A stretch of 64,000 bases of DNA from Streptococcus cristatus (lineage in GTDB: Bacteria > Bacillota > Bacilli > Lactobacillales > Streptococcaceae): NCBI RefSeq assembly GCF_003943505.1, contig NZ_RJPS01000004.1:1-64000 (forward strand), written 5' to 3'. Below are positions 17,165 to 25,058 of the stretch, one piece after another. The notes under the pieces are model-generated. The model ran no database searches. It saw only the letters and a list, made by a program, of their open reading frames with translations, and was not told the origin of the DNA. The first letter of the stretch is position 1. Each line of letters opens with the position of its first letter. Both the position numbers and the translations under genes were made by a program.

Positions 17165-17860
17165 CTAACCTACCTTACTCATATCTGGAACGACACCAAG
17201 CAAGGTCATTCCTAGGGTTTCTTCGATATCTTCTGGCTTCTTGACACGGTCATCAAGGATCTCAACAATTACGACTAAAATGACCATCAAGACACCACCC
17301 GCAAGCACTCCAATAATAGTATTGCGACGGATGTTCGGAGAAGACGGTGTTTTGGGCGTTTCTGCTTCTTCCAGCGTTGTAACATCGGATACCTTGGTAA
17401 CAGCGATGATTTTCTCAGCAGCAACTTCACGTAAGGTATTGGCAATACGGCTAGCTTCTGCTGGATCCGCATGCGTAACCGTAATTGACACAATCCGAGT
17501 ATCTGTCGGTACGGTCACAGTTACCTTAGATGCCAAGTCAGATGGCGAACCTGACAGTTTCAATTCTGAAATGACGGATGCCAAGACATCCTGAGATAGG
17601 ATAATTTCCTTGTAGTCCTTTACCAAATAAGAACCAGCTTGTAAATCTTGGTTGGTCAAGGTAGGATTTTCACCCTGCTGGCGATTGACAACGTAGATAC
17701 GTGTCGTACTCTTATAAGCAGGCTTAGCAATAAAAACGCTATAACCTAAGGCTAAAATACCTGTCAATAAGGCAGTTAAGATAATTAAAAATTTCCGTTT
17801 CCAAATTGTCTTCAACAGAGACAACACATCGATTTCGATCATTTGATTTTCTTGATTCAT
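17165..17860 (-). CDS. wzd: Wzd/CpsC chain-length regulator and kinase adaptor
   Basis: 231 residues with a Wzz-type layout: membrane segments at about 24-46 and 180-203 flank an extracellular domain, and the short cytoplasmic tail ends in [12 protein letters not shown]. The proline-rich PKTPSSPN precedes the second segment as in other polysaccharide co-polymerases. It activates the Wze kinase and controls chain length. Confidence 0.94.
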   Translation of the reverse strand: MNQENQMIEIDVLSLLKTIWKRKFLIILTALLTGILALGYSVFIAKPAYKSTTRIYVVNRQQGENPTLTNQDLQAGSYLVKDYKEIILSQDVLASVISELKLSGSPSDLASKVTVTVPTDTRIVSITVTHADPAEASRIANTLREVAAEKIIAVTKVSDVTTLEEAETPKTPSSPNIRRNTIIGVLAGGVLMVILVVIVEILDDRVKKPEDIEETLGMTLLGVVPDMSKVG

Positions 17861-17888
17861 GTATTTACTTTCTCCAGAGTTTGATTGA

Positions 17889-18620
17889 TTAAATAAACTC
17901 GTTACTTAATAAGATTTCTTGGTTTGTCTTAAAGAGTTCTTCCGCACGCGCAGCTCCATATTTTTTCGCGACAATCTGATAGGCCTTTTGCATATAAGGC
18001 GGTCTGTCATCGAGATTGTGCATGTCGCTGGCAACGAAATGAACTAAGTCCCGTTCCAGAAAGAACTGAACACGCTTTTTCATAAATTTGTAACGATCAC
18101 CAAAGAGCTTGGGTTTCAAAACATTTGAACTATTGACCTGCATATAGCAGCCCATATTGATCAATTCGCTGACCCTGTCTTCATCATTTTCCAGACAGTG
18201 ATAGCGCTCGATATGGGCCACTACCGGAGTCATACCGAGGCGAATGACATTACCCAAGGCGGAATGAATATCCTTGTAGGGTGTATTCATACTAAACTCG
18301 ATTAAGACATACTTAGTGGCACCTAGACTGGGAAATGTCCCCTCTTCTAGCTTTTTCAAAATATCACTAGTATAGTAAATCTCCGCTCCATATAGCACGG
18401 TCAAGTCGTCAGCAACTTGCTTGGCCAAGTCCTGCACTTGCTTGAAGTTTGCTGCAATCTTTTCTTCAGGCGTTTCAAACATACCCTTTCGGCGATGAGA
18501 AGTAGAAATAATGGTGCGAACGCCCTGACGATAGCTTTCTTCGAGCAGACGTCGGCTATCCTCTAGTGTCTTAGGACCGTCATCCACATCAAAAATGATA
18601 TGCGAGTGAATATCAATCAT
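17889..18620 (-). CDS. wzh: Wzh/CpsB manganese-dependent tyrosine phosphatase
   Basis: A 243-residue PHP-family protein. The N-terminus [18 protein letters not shown] supplies metal ligands (H5, H7, D), and further ligands appear at [16 protein letters not shown] and [11 protein letters not shown]. It dephosphorylates Wze/CpsD. The next gene upstream, wzg, ends 3 bp before it. Confidence 0.95.
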   Translation of the reverse strand: MIDIHSHIIFDVDDGPKTLEDSRRLLEESYRQGVRTIISTSHRRKGMFETPEEKIAANFKQVQDLAKQVADDLTVLYGAEIYYTSDILKKLEEGTFPSLGATKYVLIEFSMNTPYKDIHSALGNVIRLGMTPVVAHIERYHCLENDEDRVSELINMGCYMQVNSSNVLKPKLFGDRYKFMKKRVQFFLERDLVHFVASDMHNLDDRPPYMQKAYQIVAKKYGAARAEELFKTNQEILLSNEFI

Positions 18621-18623
18621 GCT

Positions 18624-20081
18624 TTACTTCCCTTCCATCACTTCTTGGATCGCTGCTTTGGCTGCTGCCAAGCTATTTTGATCAATTTCCATCATGTAGA
18701 GATTGGCTTCTGGCATCGCATGAGAAGGCAGACCTGTGTTTCCAGTTCCGGTCAAGGCCTGAGAAGTCACATTATAATTTCCGCCTGACTCCAACTGAGT
18801 ATTGATCAGATTCATCATTGTTTCCAAACTCATATCGGTCTGAACAGAATCCTGCAGTCCTGAAAGAATGGCATTGTAATTCTTCAGTGCATCTGTCGAG
18901 GTCAGTTTCTTAATGACCGCTGCAATGACCTTTTCTTGGTTCTTACCACGATCATTATCTCCACCATTTAGGGAATAACGCTCACGGACGAAGCCTAGAG
19001 CTTGGTCAGAGTTAAGATGGACCTTACCTACAGGGAAATGGTAATTACCGTGCAGGCTGGTAAAGTCTTGGTCGTTCTCAATATCAATCCCACCCAGCAA
19101 ATCAATCAACTTGAGGAAGGAAGTGAAATTTAGCCGGACATAGTAGTTTAAATCAATGCCGTAGAGATTTTCCAAGGTATGAACTGAAGCGTCCACTCCG
19201 TAAATACCTGCGTGAGTCAGCTTATCCGGCTGATTAAGACCGCCGTCCGCAATTGGAACATAGGCATCGCGTGGTGTCGTCGTCAGCAAGACTTTCTTGG
19301 TCTTACGATTGACTGTCATGATAATGTTAACATCCGAGCGTGACACAGAAGAAATCGGTCCATAAGTGTCAATACCACTGACATAAATATTGAAGACCTC
19401 TGCATTCGGATCTTGCTTGCCAATAGCTGTATCGATCTTCTTGCTTATCTTGTAAGTATAGATTTTTTTAATTTTTGAAGCATAGTCAGGATCTTCGCCA
19501 CGAATCGTATCTTCAAAGACACTATTCAGAACTATAGCCTTGGCTTCACCAGAAGTCAACGACTTATAGGCAGCGAGATAAGAAGATGCTGTGTCCACTG
19601 TCAGTTCCTGTCCTTGTGTCTGACTGATATTTTTCATCAGCGCTTGGACATTGTCTTGATCATTGCCTGATGGTGCTAAGACATTTGTCAACTGCTTGAG
19701 GTCCTTAACATCACTATCTGCCGGCACCACGATACTCATCTCATACTCAGAGTAGTTGGAAGTGGAATTAACGCCAGCCGATAAGTCAACCAAGCCCTTT
19801 ACAGCATACATAGACACAGACCCCACAAGCAGGGCTACTATTAGGATAGCACTAGTGGTTTTGCCTGCCTTACCCTTGAAAATCAGGAATCCTGATAGGA
19901 CTGCCACTGCTAAGATGAGGGCTGTCACTAAGATATTCACATAGCGAAAAGCTAGAAAATGATAGCGGAAAATTGTGAAAATCAAGAAGGCTGCTAACAA
20001 AGTATAAACACCCAAGAGGGTGCTATTAACTATTTTTAATCGATCGCTTTTCTTTTTAGACTTTTTTGCTCTCTGATACAT
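18624..20081 (-). CDS. wzg: Wzg/CpsA, LytR-CpsA-Psr family protein
   Basis: 485 residues. A basic N-terminus is followed by three membrane segments (about 20-95), then an extracellular accessory domain and the LCP catalytic domain (about 235-385) with [25 protein letters not shown], and [23 protein letters not shown] enzymes attach the polymer to peptidoglycan, and this family member heads most streptococcal capsule operons. AAGGTGA lies just before ATG. It is the first gene after the promoter at 20171-20199. Confidence 0.95.
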   Translation of the reverse strand: MYQRAKKSKKKSDRLKIVNSTLLGVYTLLAAFLIFTIFRYHFLAFRYVNILVTALILAVAVLSGFLIFKGKAGKTTSAILIVALLVGSVSMYAVKGLVDLSAGVNSTSNYSEYEMSIVVPADSDVKDLKQLTNVLAPSGNDQDNVQALMKNISQTQGQELTVDTASSYLAAYKSLTSGEAKAIVLNSVFEDTIRGEDPDYASKIKKIYTYKISKKIDTAIGKQDPNAEVFNIYVSGIDTYGPISSVSRSDVNIIMTVNRKTKKVLLTTTPRDAYVPIADGGLNQPDKLTHAGIYGVDASVHTLENLYGIDLNYYVRLNFTSFLKLIDLLGGIDIENDQDFTSLHGNYHFPVGKVHLNSDQALGFVRERYSLNGGDNDRGKNQEKVIAAVIKKLTSTDALKNYNAILSGLQDSVQTDMSLETMMNLINTQLESGGNYNVTSQALTGTGNTGLPSHAMPEANLYMMEIDQNSLAAAKAAIQEVMEGK

Positions 20082-20142
20082 TCACCTTACTACTTTCTGT
20101 GCGAAATTACTCTAGTCTATTATAGCATAAAAATATGGCTTT

Positions 20143-20159
20143 TTTAAGAAATTCTTAAG
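20143..20159. promoter_or_regulatory. Inverted repeat with CiaR-like half sites at the polysaccharide promoter
   Basis: The plus strand reads TTTAAG, five bases, CTTAAG; the same bases form the inverted repeat TTAAGAA/TTCTTAA. CiaR sites are TTTAAG-N5-TTTAAG, so there is one mismatch. It lies between the two promoter candidates in front of wzg, just downstream of the expected start site of the upper one. It could equally be only an operator-like palindrome. Confidence 0.3.
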
Positions 20160-20170
20160 AATATTACATA

Positions 20171-20199
20171 ATTGTAAAAAAATCCTATTCTTTTGTCAA
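20171..20199 (-). promoter_or_regulatory. Promoter of the polysaccharide operon
   Basis: On the minus strand TTGACA (20194-20199) and TACAAT (20171-20176) are 17 bp apart, close to consensus for SigA. The leader to wzg would be about 80 bases. A second TATAAT at 20119-20124 lacks a good -35. Confidence 0.75.
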
Positions 20200-20413
20200 C
20201 GACTTCAACTTTGAAATCGAATTCAAGCCAAAACACAGAAAAATAAAGCGATACCAAGGCATTGACACCACCTTATTCTGGTAGATAAGATAGATCTCCG
20301 CTCATGAAATTCAGAGAGCGGCTAGCACATAGTAAGGACATTTTAAGAATTGTGGACAAAGTTGGACTAAATGTTCTATTTTTATACTGAAAGTTTTGCT
20401 CCAATCTAGACGA

Positions 20414-21019
20414 TTATAACAAGCCATCTCGATCAACTTGCTCATAGGCTTGCAAACCATCATTGAGCTTGTCCCAGATGACTACCTGGCCAGACTGAAG
20501 GGACTTCTGCACATCGATGATCCGCTGATTAGAAGAACCGCGGAATTGCAGCATGAGATTCTTCTTTGTGATATCAAAACGGCCATCCACTAGGATATCA
20601 ATCAGACCCAACAACTCCAGCTTATCCTCCGTTTCCAGCATCATCTCCTCCCAGGTGTAGCCCGTCCAAGACCAGATATCCTTGTCCGGTAGCTCTCTCC
20701 GAATCCGCTTAACCAAGGGCAGGAGAATGCCTGTATTGAGAAAAGGCTCGCCGCCTAGGAGGGTCAGCCCCTGCACATAAGGCTCCGCCAAGTCTTTCAT
20801 AATCTGCTCCTCCAACTCTTGCGTATAAGGAATGCCAGCGTTGAAGGACCAAGTTGCTGCATTATAGCAGCCCTCACAGTGAAACATACAGCCACTGACA
20901 TAGAGGGAGTTACGGACACCTTCGCCATCCACAAAGTTAAAGGCCTTATAATCAATGATTTGCCCCTTACTCAGCTCCTCACTCTTCCATTCTTGAGGTT
21001 TGGGATTGTTCATCGTCAT
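20414..21019 (-). CDS. nrdG: Anaerobic ribonucleotide reductase activating protein NrdG
   Basis: A 201-residue radical-SAM enzyme that installs the glycyl radical on NrdD under anaerobic conditions. The iron-sulfur cysteines are C44, C48 and C51 (CMFHCEGC). LLGGEPF and SWTGYTWEE follow. Its start overlaps the end of the upstream acetyltransferase by 41 bp, so the two are translationally coupled in one operon reading nrdD, small gene, three acetyltransferases, nrdG. Confidence 0.95.
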   Translation of the reverse strand: MTMNNPKPQEWKSEELSKGQIIDYKAFNFVDGEGVRNSLYVSGCMFHCEGCYNAATWSFNAGIPYTQELEEQIMKDLAEPYVQGLTLLGGEPFLNTGILLPLVKRIRRELPDKDIWSWTGYTWEEMMLETEDKLELLGLIDILVDGRFDITKKNLMLQFRGSSNQRIIDVQKSLQSGQVVIWDKLNDGLQAYEQVDRDGLL

Positions 21020-21524
21020 CCTCCAAATCTATCCAGTAGCGCTGACTTCTTTCGATTGTATTTTCGTAAACACCGCCAGCGGAGAGAATCGTGCGTCGGC
21101 TAGCTTCGTTGTCTTCATCGCAGGTAATCAGCACTCGTTCTAATCCTTGCTTGCGAGCCTCTGCTAGTCCTAGCTCTAGCTGCAACTTGGCCAAGCCCTT
21201 TCTGCGTTGACTGGGCCGGATAGAATAGCCAATATGCCCACCCTCCACAAATAATTTGTCATTTAAGGACAAGCGCAGAGCTAAAAAGCCCAGAGGCAAG
21301 CCAGTCTCATCAAAGGATAAAAATTTGATGGCAGGAACCCAGCCTACTGGTAGGTTGGCAGCATCCTCCTGCTGCTCTACAATTCGCAACCAATCCTCAT
21401 AATCCTTTGCTTGCTTCCAAGCAGAGCCCATGCCACCGTGCATATAGGATTTTGCTGCATCGAACTCAGCAATCATCTCTAAAATTGCGTCTTTATCTTC
21501 CAAAGTTGGTCGTCTTAGATCCAT
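20979..21524 (-). CDS. GNAT acetyltransferase, tandem copy 3
   Basis: 181 residues. The acetyl-CoA loop is RPSQRRKGLAKLQL near 104-117, preceded by GGHIGYS. It is about 94% identical to the neighbouring copy at 21534-22040 over 165 residues; differences include residues near 35-38 and 55-60. It is longer by an acidic tail (DLEDDDEQSQTS) that runs over the start of nrdG. The substrate is unknown. The homologous neighbourhood in pneumococcus, as I recall it, has one such gene between nrdD and nrdG. Confidence 0.85.
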   Translation of the reverse strand: MDLRRPTLEDKDAILEMIAEFDAAKSYMHGGMGSAWKQAKDYEDWLRIVEQQEDAANLPVGWVPAIKFLSFDETGLPLGFLALRLSLNDKLFVEGGHIGYSIRPSQRRKGLAKLQLELGLAEARKQGLERVLITCDEDNEASRRTILSAGGVYENTIERSQRYWIDLEDDDEQSQTSRMEE

Positions 21525-21533
21525 GTTCCCTCC

Positions 21534-22040
21534 TTAATTGACATCAATCCAGTAGCGCTGACTTCTGTCGATCGTATTTTCGTAAATACCGCCAGCAGAG
21601 AGAATGGTGCGACGACTGGCTTCGTTGTCTTCATCGCAGGTAATCAGCACTCGTTCTAATCCTTGCTTTCTAGCTTCTGCTAGCCCTAGCTCCAGCTGCA
21701 ACTTGGCCAAGCCCTTTCTGCGTTGACTGGGCCGGATAGAATAGCCAATGTGACCACCCTCCACAAATAATTTGTCATTTAAGGACAAGCGCAGGGCTAA
21801 AAAGCCCAGAGGCAAGCCAGTCTCATCAAAGGATAAAAATTGGATGGCGGGAACCCAACCTGCTGGCAGATTCTCTGTATCCTCCTGCTGCTCTACAATT
21901 CGCAACCAATCCTCATAATCCTTTGCTCGCTTCCAAGTTGAGCCCATGCCACCGTGCATATAGGATTTTGCTGCATCGAACTCAGCAATCATTTCTAAAA
22001 TTGCATCTTTATCTTCCAAAGTTGGTCGTCGTAACTTCAT
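21534..22040 (-). CDS. GNAT acetyltransferase, tandem copy 2
   Basis: 168 residues ending RYWIDVN, a near twin of the next gene downstream with the same GGHIGYSIRPSQRRKGLAK core. The near identity at DNA level across both genes points to a recent local duplication. The spacing to each neighbour is 9 bp, so all three copies are in one transcript. Confidence 0.85.
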   Translation of the reverse strand: MKLRRPTLEDKDAILEMIAEFDAAKSYMHGGMGSTWKRAKDYEDWLRIVEQQEDTENLPAGWVPAIQFLSFDETGLPLGFLALRLSLNDKLFVEGGHIGYSIRPSQRRKGLAKLQLELGLAEARKQGLERVLITCDEDNEASRRTILSAGGIYENTIDRSQRYWIDVN

Positions 22041-22049
22041 AAACTATCC

Positions 22050-22547
22050 TCAATCTATATCAATCCAGTAACGCTCTTTACCAGCTCGAATATCCTCTAA
22101 AGCTCCGCCATTAGCCAAAATCACTGCTCGACTGGCAGCATTGTCACTATCGCAAGTCACTAAAGCACGTTTGATATTTTTACTTTTGGCTACTTGCAAG
22201 CCTTGTCGCAGCTGCTCTTTGGCCAATCCTTTCCCACGCGCAGACGGACGGATACTATAGCCGATATGCCCGCCTTCTTGGAGTAAATGGTCATTGAGCC
22301 GCAAGCGCAGATTGAGAAAGCCCACTGCCTGACCATCCGCAGCAAAAGAAACTAGTTGGATGTAAGGCACAAAACCTTGCGGCAAGCCTAGACCTGCCTC
22401 AGCTAGCTGAATCGTCTCCAGCCATTCCTCATAGACAAAATCCGCTCCGCCAAAGAAGCCGTCCTGTCGGCTACCAGCTGCTTCAAAGTCAGCCAGCATC
22501 TCTAAAATCTTTTCCTTGTCTTCTAGTTTCGGTCGTCTTAGCTCCAT
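22050..22547 (-). CDS. GNAT acetyltransferase, tandem copy 1 (divergent)
   Basis: 165 residues with the same layout (MELRRPKLEDKEKILEML, GGHIGYSIRPSARGKGLAK, RYWID near the end) but clearly diverged from the other two, roughly half identical. This is the oldest split of the triplet. It is the first of the three in the operon and follows the 45-aa gene. Confidence 0.85.
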   Translation of the reverse strand: MELRRPKLEDKEKILEMLADFEAAGSRQDGFFGGADFVYEEWLETIQLAEAGLGLPQGFVPYIQLVSFAADGQAVGFLNLRLRLNDHLLQEGGHIGYSIRPSARGKGLAKEQLRQGLQVAKSKNIKRALVTCDSDNAASRAVILANGGALEDIRAGKERYWIDID

Positions 22548-22602
22548 AGTGCCTCCTGATACGAAGAGAGTGAGACCGCCTTGCGCCCCACTCTGACTTC
22601 TA

Positions 22603-22740
22603 TTATTTCTTGTTTTTTTCTAAAAATTGCTGACGCAGTTTGGCTAATCGCTCTTTTTTGCCATTGCCTCCCCGCGAATGTTTTTCATGGAAACGCTGCA
22701 CCTGAGCCTTTCCTTTGTCGTCCAATTGATATTTTCCCAT
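22603..22740 (-). CDS. Small basic protein of the nrdD-nrdG operon, 45 aa
   Basis: ATG at 22738-22740 opens a 45-codon frame, MGKYQLDDKGKAQVQRFHEK through FLEKNKK. It is strongly basic and rich in Gln and Lys. A short conserved gene with the same layout occurs at this spot, between nrdD and the acetyltransferase, in pneumococcus as I recall it. The function is unknown. It begins 2 bp after the nrdD stop, so it is co-transcribed and probably coupled to nrdD translation. Confidence 0.78.
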   Translation of the reverse strand: MGKYQLDDKGKAQVQRFHEKHSRGGNGKKERLAKLRQQFLEKNKK

Positions 22741-22741
22741 C

Positions 22742-24937
22742 TTAATTTCCTTCGTACTTAATAGTTGAGCCATTCATGTGCTTGACCCGAGCTGATATTT
22801 CCTTGTGTCGGCCATTGACCATCGGACGGGCTTGCGGATTCCCTAAGTAACCGCAGGTCCGCTTGACCACGTCGACCGTCTTGGGATCGCTGTTGCCACA
22901 GTTTGGACAGGTGAAGCCCCGCTCGGTTGGCGTAAAATCTCCCTCAAAGTTACACTTATAACAACGGTCAATCGGTGTATTGGTTCCCAGATAGCCGACC
23001 CGATCATAGGCATAGTCCCAGACAGCTTCCAGAGCCTTGGGATTTTGCTGCAGCACAGGATATTCACAGTAGTGGATAAAGCCGCCTGAGGCTCCTACTT
23101 CAGGATAAATCTTCTCAAAGTCCAGTTTCTCAAAAGGTGTTGGATTCTTACGCACATCGTAGTGGAAGGAGTTGGTATAATATTCCTTGTCAGTAATGTC
23201 TGGAACGACCCCAAACTTCTCTGTATCCAAGCGACAGAAACGGTCGGTCAGACTTTCAGATGGCGTCGAGTAAACAGAGAAATGATAGTCATACTGATCT
23301 GACCACTCTTCCACCCGGCGTTTCATATCTTTGACAATAGCAATCGTAAAGTCCTTGGCTTCAGGATTGGTCTCCCAGTCGCCGCCGTAAAAGACTGCTG
23401 CCACTTCATACAGACCGATATAGCCTAGGGAAACCGTGGCACGACGGTGAGTAAAGAGCTGGTCTACCTGATCATACTTACCCAAACGTTGGCCAAAAGC
23501 CCCATACTGATAAAGAATCGGCGCATTGGCTGGACTGGCTTCCTTGGTCCGCTCCACTCGGTAGACCAAAGCGTCCTCAGCGATATTCATCCGCTCATTA
23601 AAGAGTTCCCAGAATTTATCCAAATCCCCCTCGGACTCAAGCGCAATCCGCGGCAGATTGACAGTAACGACACCTAGATTCATACGGCCGGAGTTGACTT
23701 CCTGACCATTTTCATCCTTCCAGCCTTGTAGGAAAGAACGGCAGCCCATCGGTACCTTGAAGGATCCAGTCAAGTCGATAATCTTGTCATAGGAAAGGAC
23801 ATCTGGATACATGCGCTTAGTGGCACACTCCAGAGCTAGTTCTTTAATGTCATAGTTAGGCGTCCCTGGCTCGAGATTAAGCCCACGCTTCAGGGTGAAA
23901 ATCAGCTTAGGGAAAATTGCTGTGCGGTGCTCGCTTCCCAGTCCCTTGATACGGATATTGAGGATGGCCTTTTGAATTTCCCGCTCAAAACGATTGGTCC
24001 CCAGACCAAAGCCCAGCGAGGTAAAAGGAGTTTGACCGTTAGAGGTAAAGAGAGTATTAATCTCATACTCCAGCGACTGCATGGCATCGTAGATGTCCTT
24101 CTTGGTCTTCGCCCAGGCGTATTCTTCCTGCTTATCCAGCAAAACCCACTGCTTCGCATCCTTGAGATGCTTTTGATAGTTAAGCTCAGCATAGGGCGCC
24201 AAGACTTCGTCAATTCGGTCGGCCGAGCAACCTCCATACTGACTGGAAGCTACATTGGCAATGATCTGCGAGATTTGCGCTGTCGCAGTCTGGATAGACT
24301 TGGGACTCTCTACTTCTGCATTGCCAATCTTGAAGCCATTTTTCAGCATGCCGTCAAAGTCAATCAGACAGCAGTTAGTCATCGGTGTATATGGGCTGTA
24401 GTCCAAATCATGGTAGTGGATGTCCCCCTTCTGGTGGGCATTGGCCACATGAGGCGGCAGCATCTTAAGCCCAATGGACTTGCCGACAATCCCTGCGGTC
24501 AAATCCCGTTGGGTATTGAAAACATCGCTGTCCTTATTGGCATTCTCGTTGACTACCGTGCGGTCTTTGTTGAGAAGCTTGTCAATGGTAAAGTTGATAT
24601 CAGTCGCTTTTGAGCGCTCAAAATCCCGTTGGGTACGGTAAGTGATGTAGTTCTCCGCAATAGCGTATTCCTTGGCATTTAAAAGTTCATGCTCAACGAT
24701 GTTCTGAATCTCATAGATTTTGACATACTTAGCGAAGCGACTGCTGATTTCTGCCACAATGCGGTCTGTGATAGCTTCTAGCTTGGCTTCCAGCATCGGA
24801 TTCAGCGGACCGACTTCCTGAGCTGCCCGCACCATAGCCTTATAGATCTTAGTCACATCAAAAGCTACTCTCCGGCCGTCTCGCTTCTCAACGTAGATGG
24901 TAGGCGCTGTATCAAATTTTGCTTCTCTTAAAATCAT
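22742..24937 (-). CDS. nrdD: Anaerobic ribonucleoside-triphosphate reductase NrdD
   Basis: 731 residues from ATG 24935-24937, which has AGGA ten bases upstream; a GTG three codons earlier is less likely. An ATP-cone allosteric domain occupies the first ~100 residues (VEKRDGRRVAFDVTKIYKAM). The glycyl-radical reductase domain follows, with TNCCLIDF, a zinc site formed by CYKC and CPNC near 640-665, and the glycyl-radical loop RTCGYLG near the C-terminus. It reduces ribonucleotides when oxygen is absent, after activation by NrdG. Confidence 0.96.
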   Translation of the reverse strand: MILREAKFDTAPTIYVEKRDGRRVAFDVTKIYKAMVRAAQEVGPLNPMLEAKLEAITDRIVAEISSRFAKYVKIYEIQNIVEHELLNAKEYAIAENYITYRTQRDFERSKATDINFTIDKLLNKDRTVVNENANKDSDVFNTQRDLTAGIVGKSIGLKMLPPHVANAHQKGDIHYHDLDYSPYTPMTNCCLIDFDGMLKNGFKIGNAEVESPKSIQTATAQISQIIANVASSQYGGCSADRIDEVLAPYAELNYQKHLKDAKQWVLLDKQEEYAWAKTKKDIYDAMQSLEYEINTLFTSNGQTPFTSLGFGLGTNRFEREIQKAILNIRIKGLGSEHRTAIFPKLIFTLKRGLNLEPGTPNYDIKELALECATKRMYPDVLSYDKIIDLTGSFKVPMGCRSFLQGWKDENGQEVNSGRMNLGVVTVNLPRIALESEGDLDKFWELFNERMNIAEDALVYRVERTKEASPANAPILYQYGAFGQRLGKYDQVDQLFTHRRATVSLGYIGLYEVAAVFYGGDWETNPEAKDFTIAIVKDMKRRVEEWSDQYDYHFSVYSTPSESLTDRFCRLDTEKFGVVPDITDKEYYTNSFHYDVRKNPTPFEKLDFEKIYPEVGASGGFIHYCEYPVLQQNPKALEAVWDYAYDRVGYLGTNTPIDRCYKCNFEGDFTPTERGFTCPNCGNSDPKTVDVVKRTCGYLGNPQARPMVNGRHKEISARVKHMNGSTIKYEGN

Positions 24938-24976
24938 CACAAACACTTCCTCTTCTCAATTAATCATCTACCAAAC

Positions 24977-25004
24977 ATTATATCACTCCAAAACAAAAAA
25001 TCAA
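24977..25004 (-). promoter_or_regulatory. nrdD promoter
   Basis: On the minus strand TTGATT (24999-25004) and TATAAT (24977-24982) are 16 bp apart, with the -35 inside the inner arm of the inverted repeat at 24998-25056. A repressor bound there would block the promoter. Confidence 0.7.
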
Positions 25005-25056
25005 TATGTTGTGGCAAAAATGTCATTTTTTTATTTTACACACAACATATTGATTT
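24998..25056. promoter_or_regulatory. 16-bp perfect inverted repeat: putative NrdR boxes and terminator of the upstream gene
   Basis: AAATCAATATGTTGTG (24998-25013) and its exact complement CACAACATATTGATTT (25041-25056) are separated by 27 bp, which contain a further 7-bp inverted repeat. The arms contain ACAACATATTG, resembling the NrdR box, and nrd operons usually carry two such boxes. Read on the minus strand the structure is a hairpin followed by TTTTTTGTTTT, 2 bp after the stop of the ccs50-like gene, so it may also terminate that gene. Confidence 0.6.
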
Positions 25057-25058
25057 GA

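Larger units (their letters stand above)
20082..20413. other. 332-bp intergenic region between wzg and nrdG
   Basis: It holds the polysaccharide-operon promoter, an inverted repeat with CiaR-like half sites and a second TATAAT. Next to nrdG there is a weak hairpin (CCGCTC/GAGCGG near 20297-20320) without a clear T-run. A 25-codon minus-strand frame starting MPWYRFIF (near 20200-20275) lacks a ribosome site and is not called. Confidence 0.5.

Noticed and set aside
20200-20275. 25-codon minus-strand frame beginning MPWYRFIF
   Set aside because: No ribosome site, overlaps the -35 of the polysaccharide promoter, and too short to support.
23927-24613. 228-codon frame antisense to nrdD
   Set aside because: Shadow of the nrdD reading frame with no ribosome site or family match.
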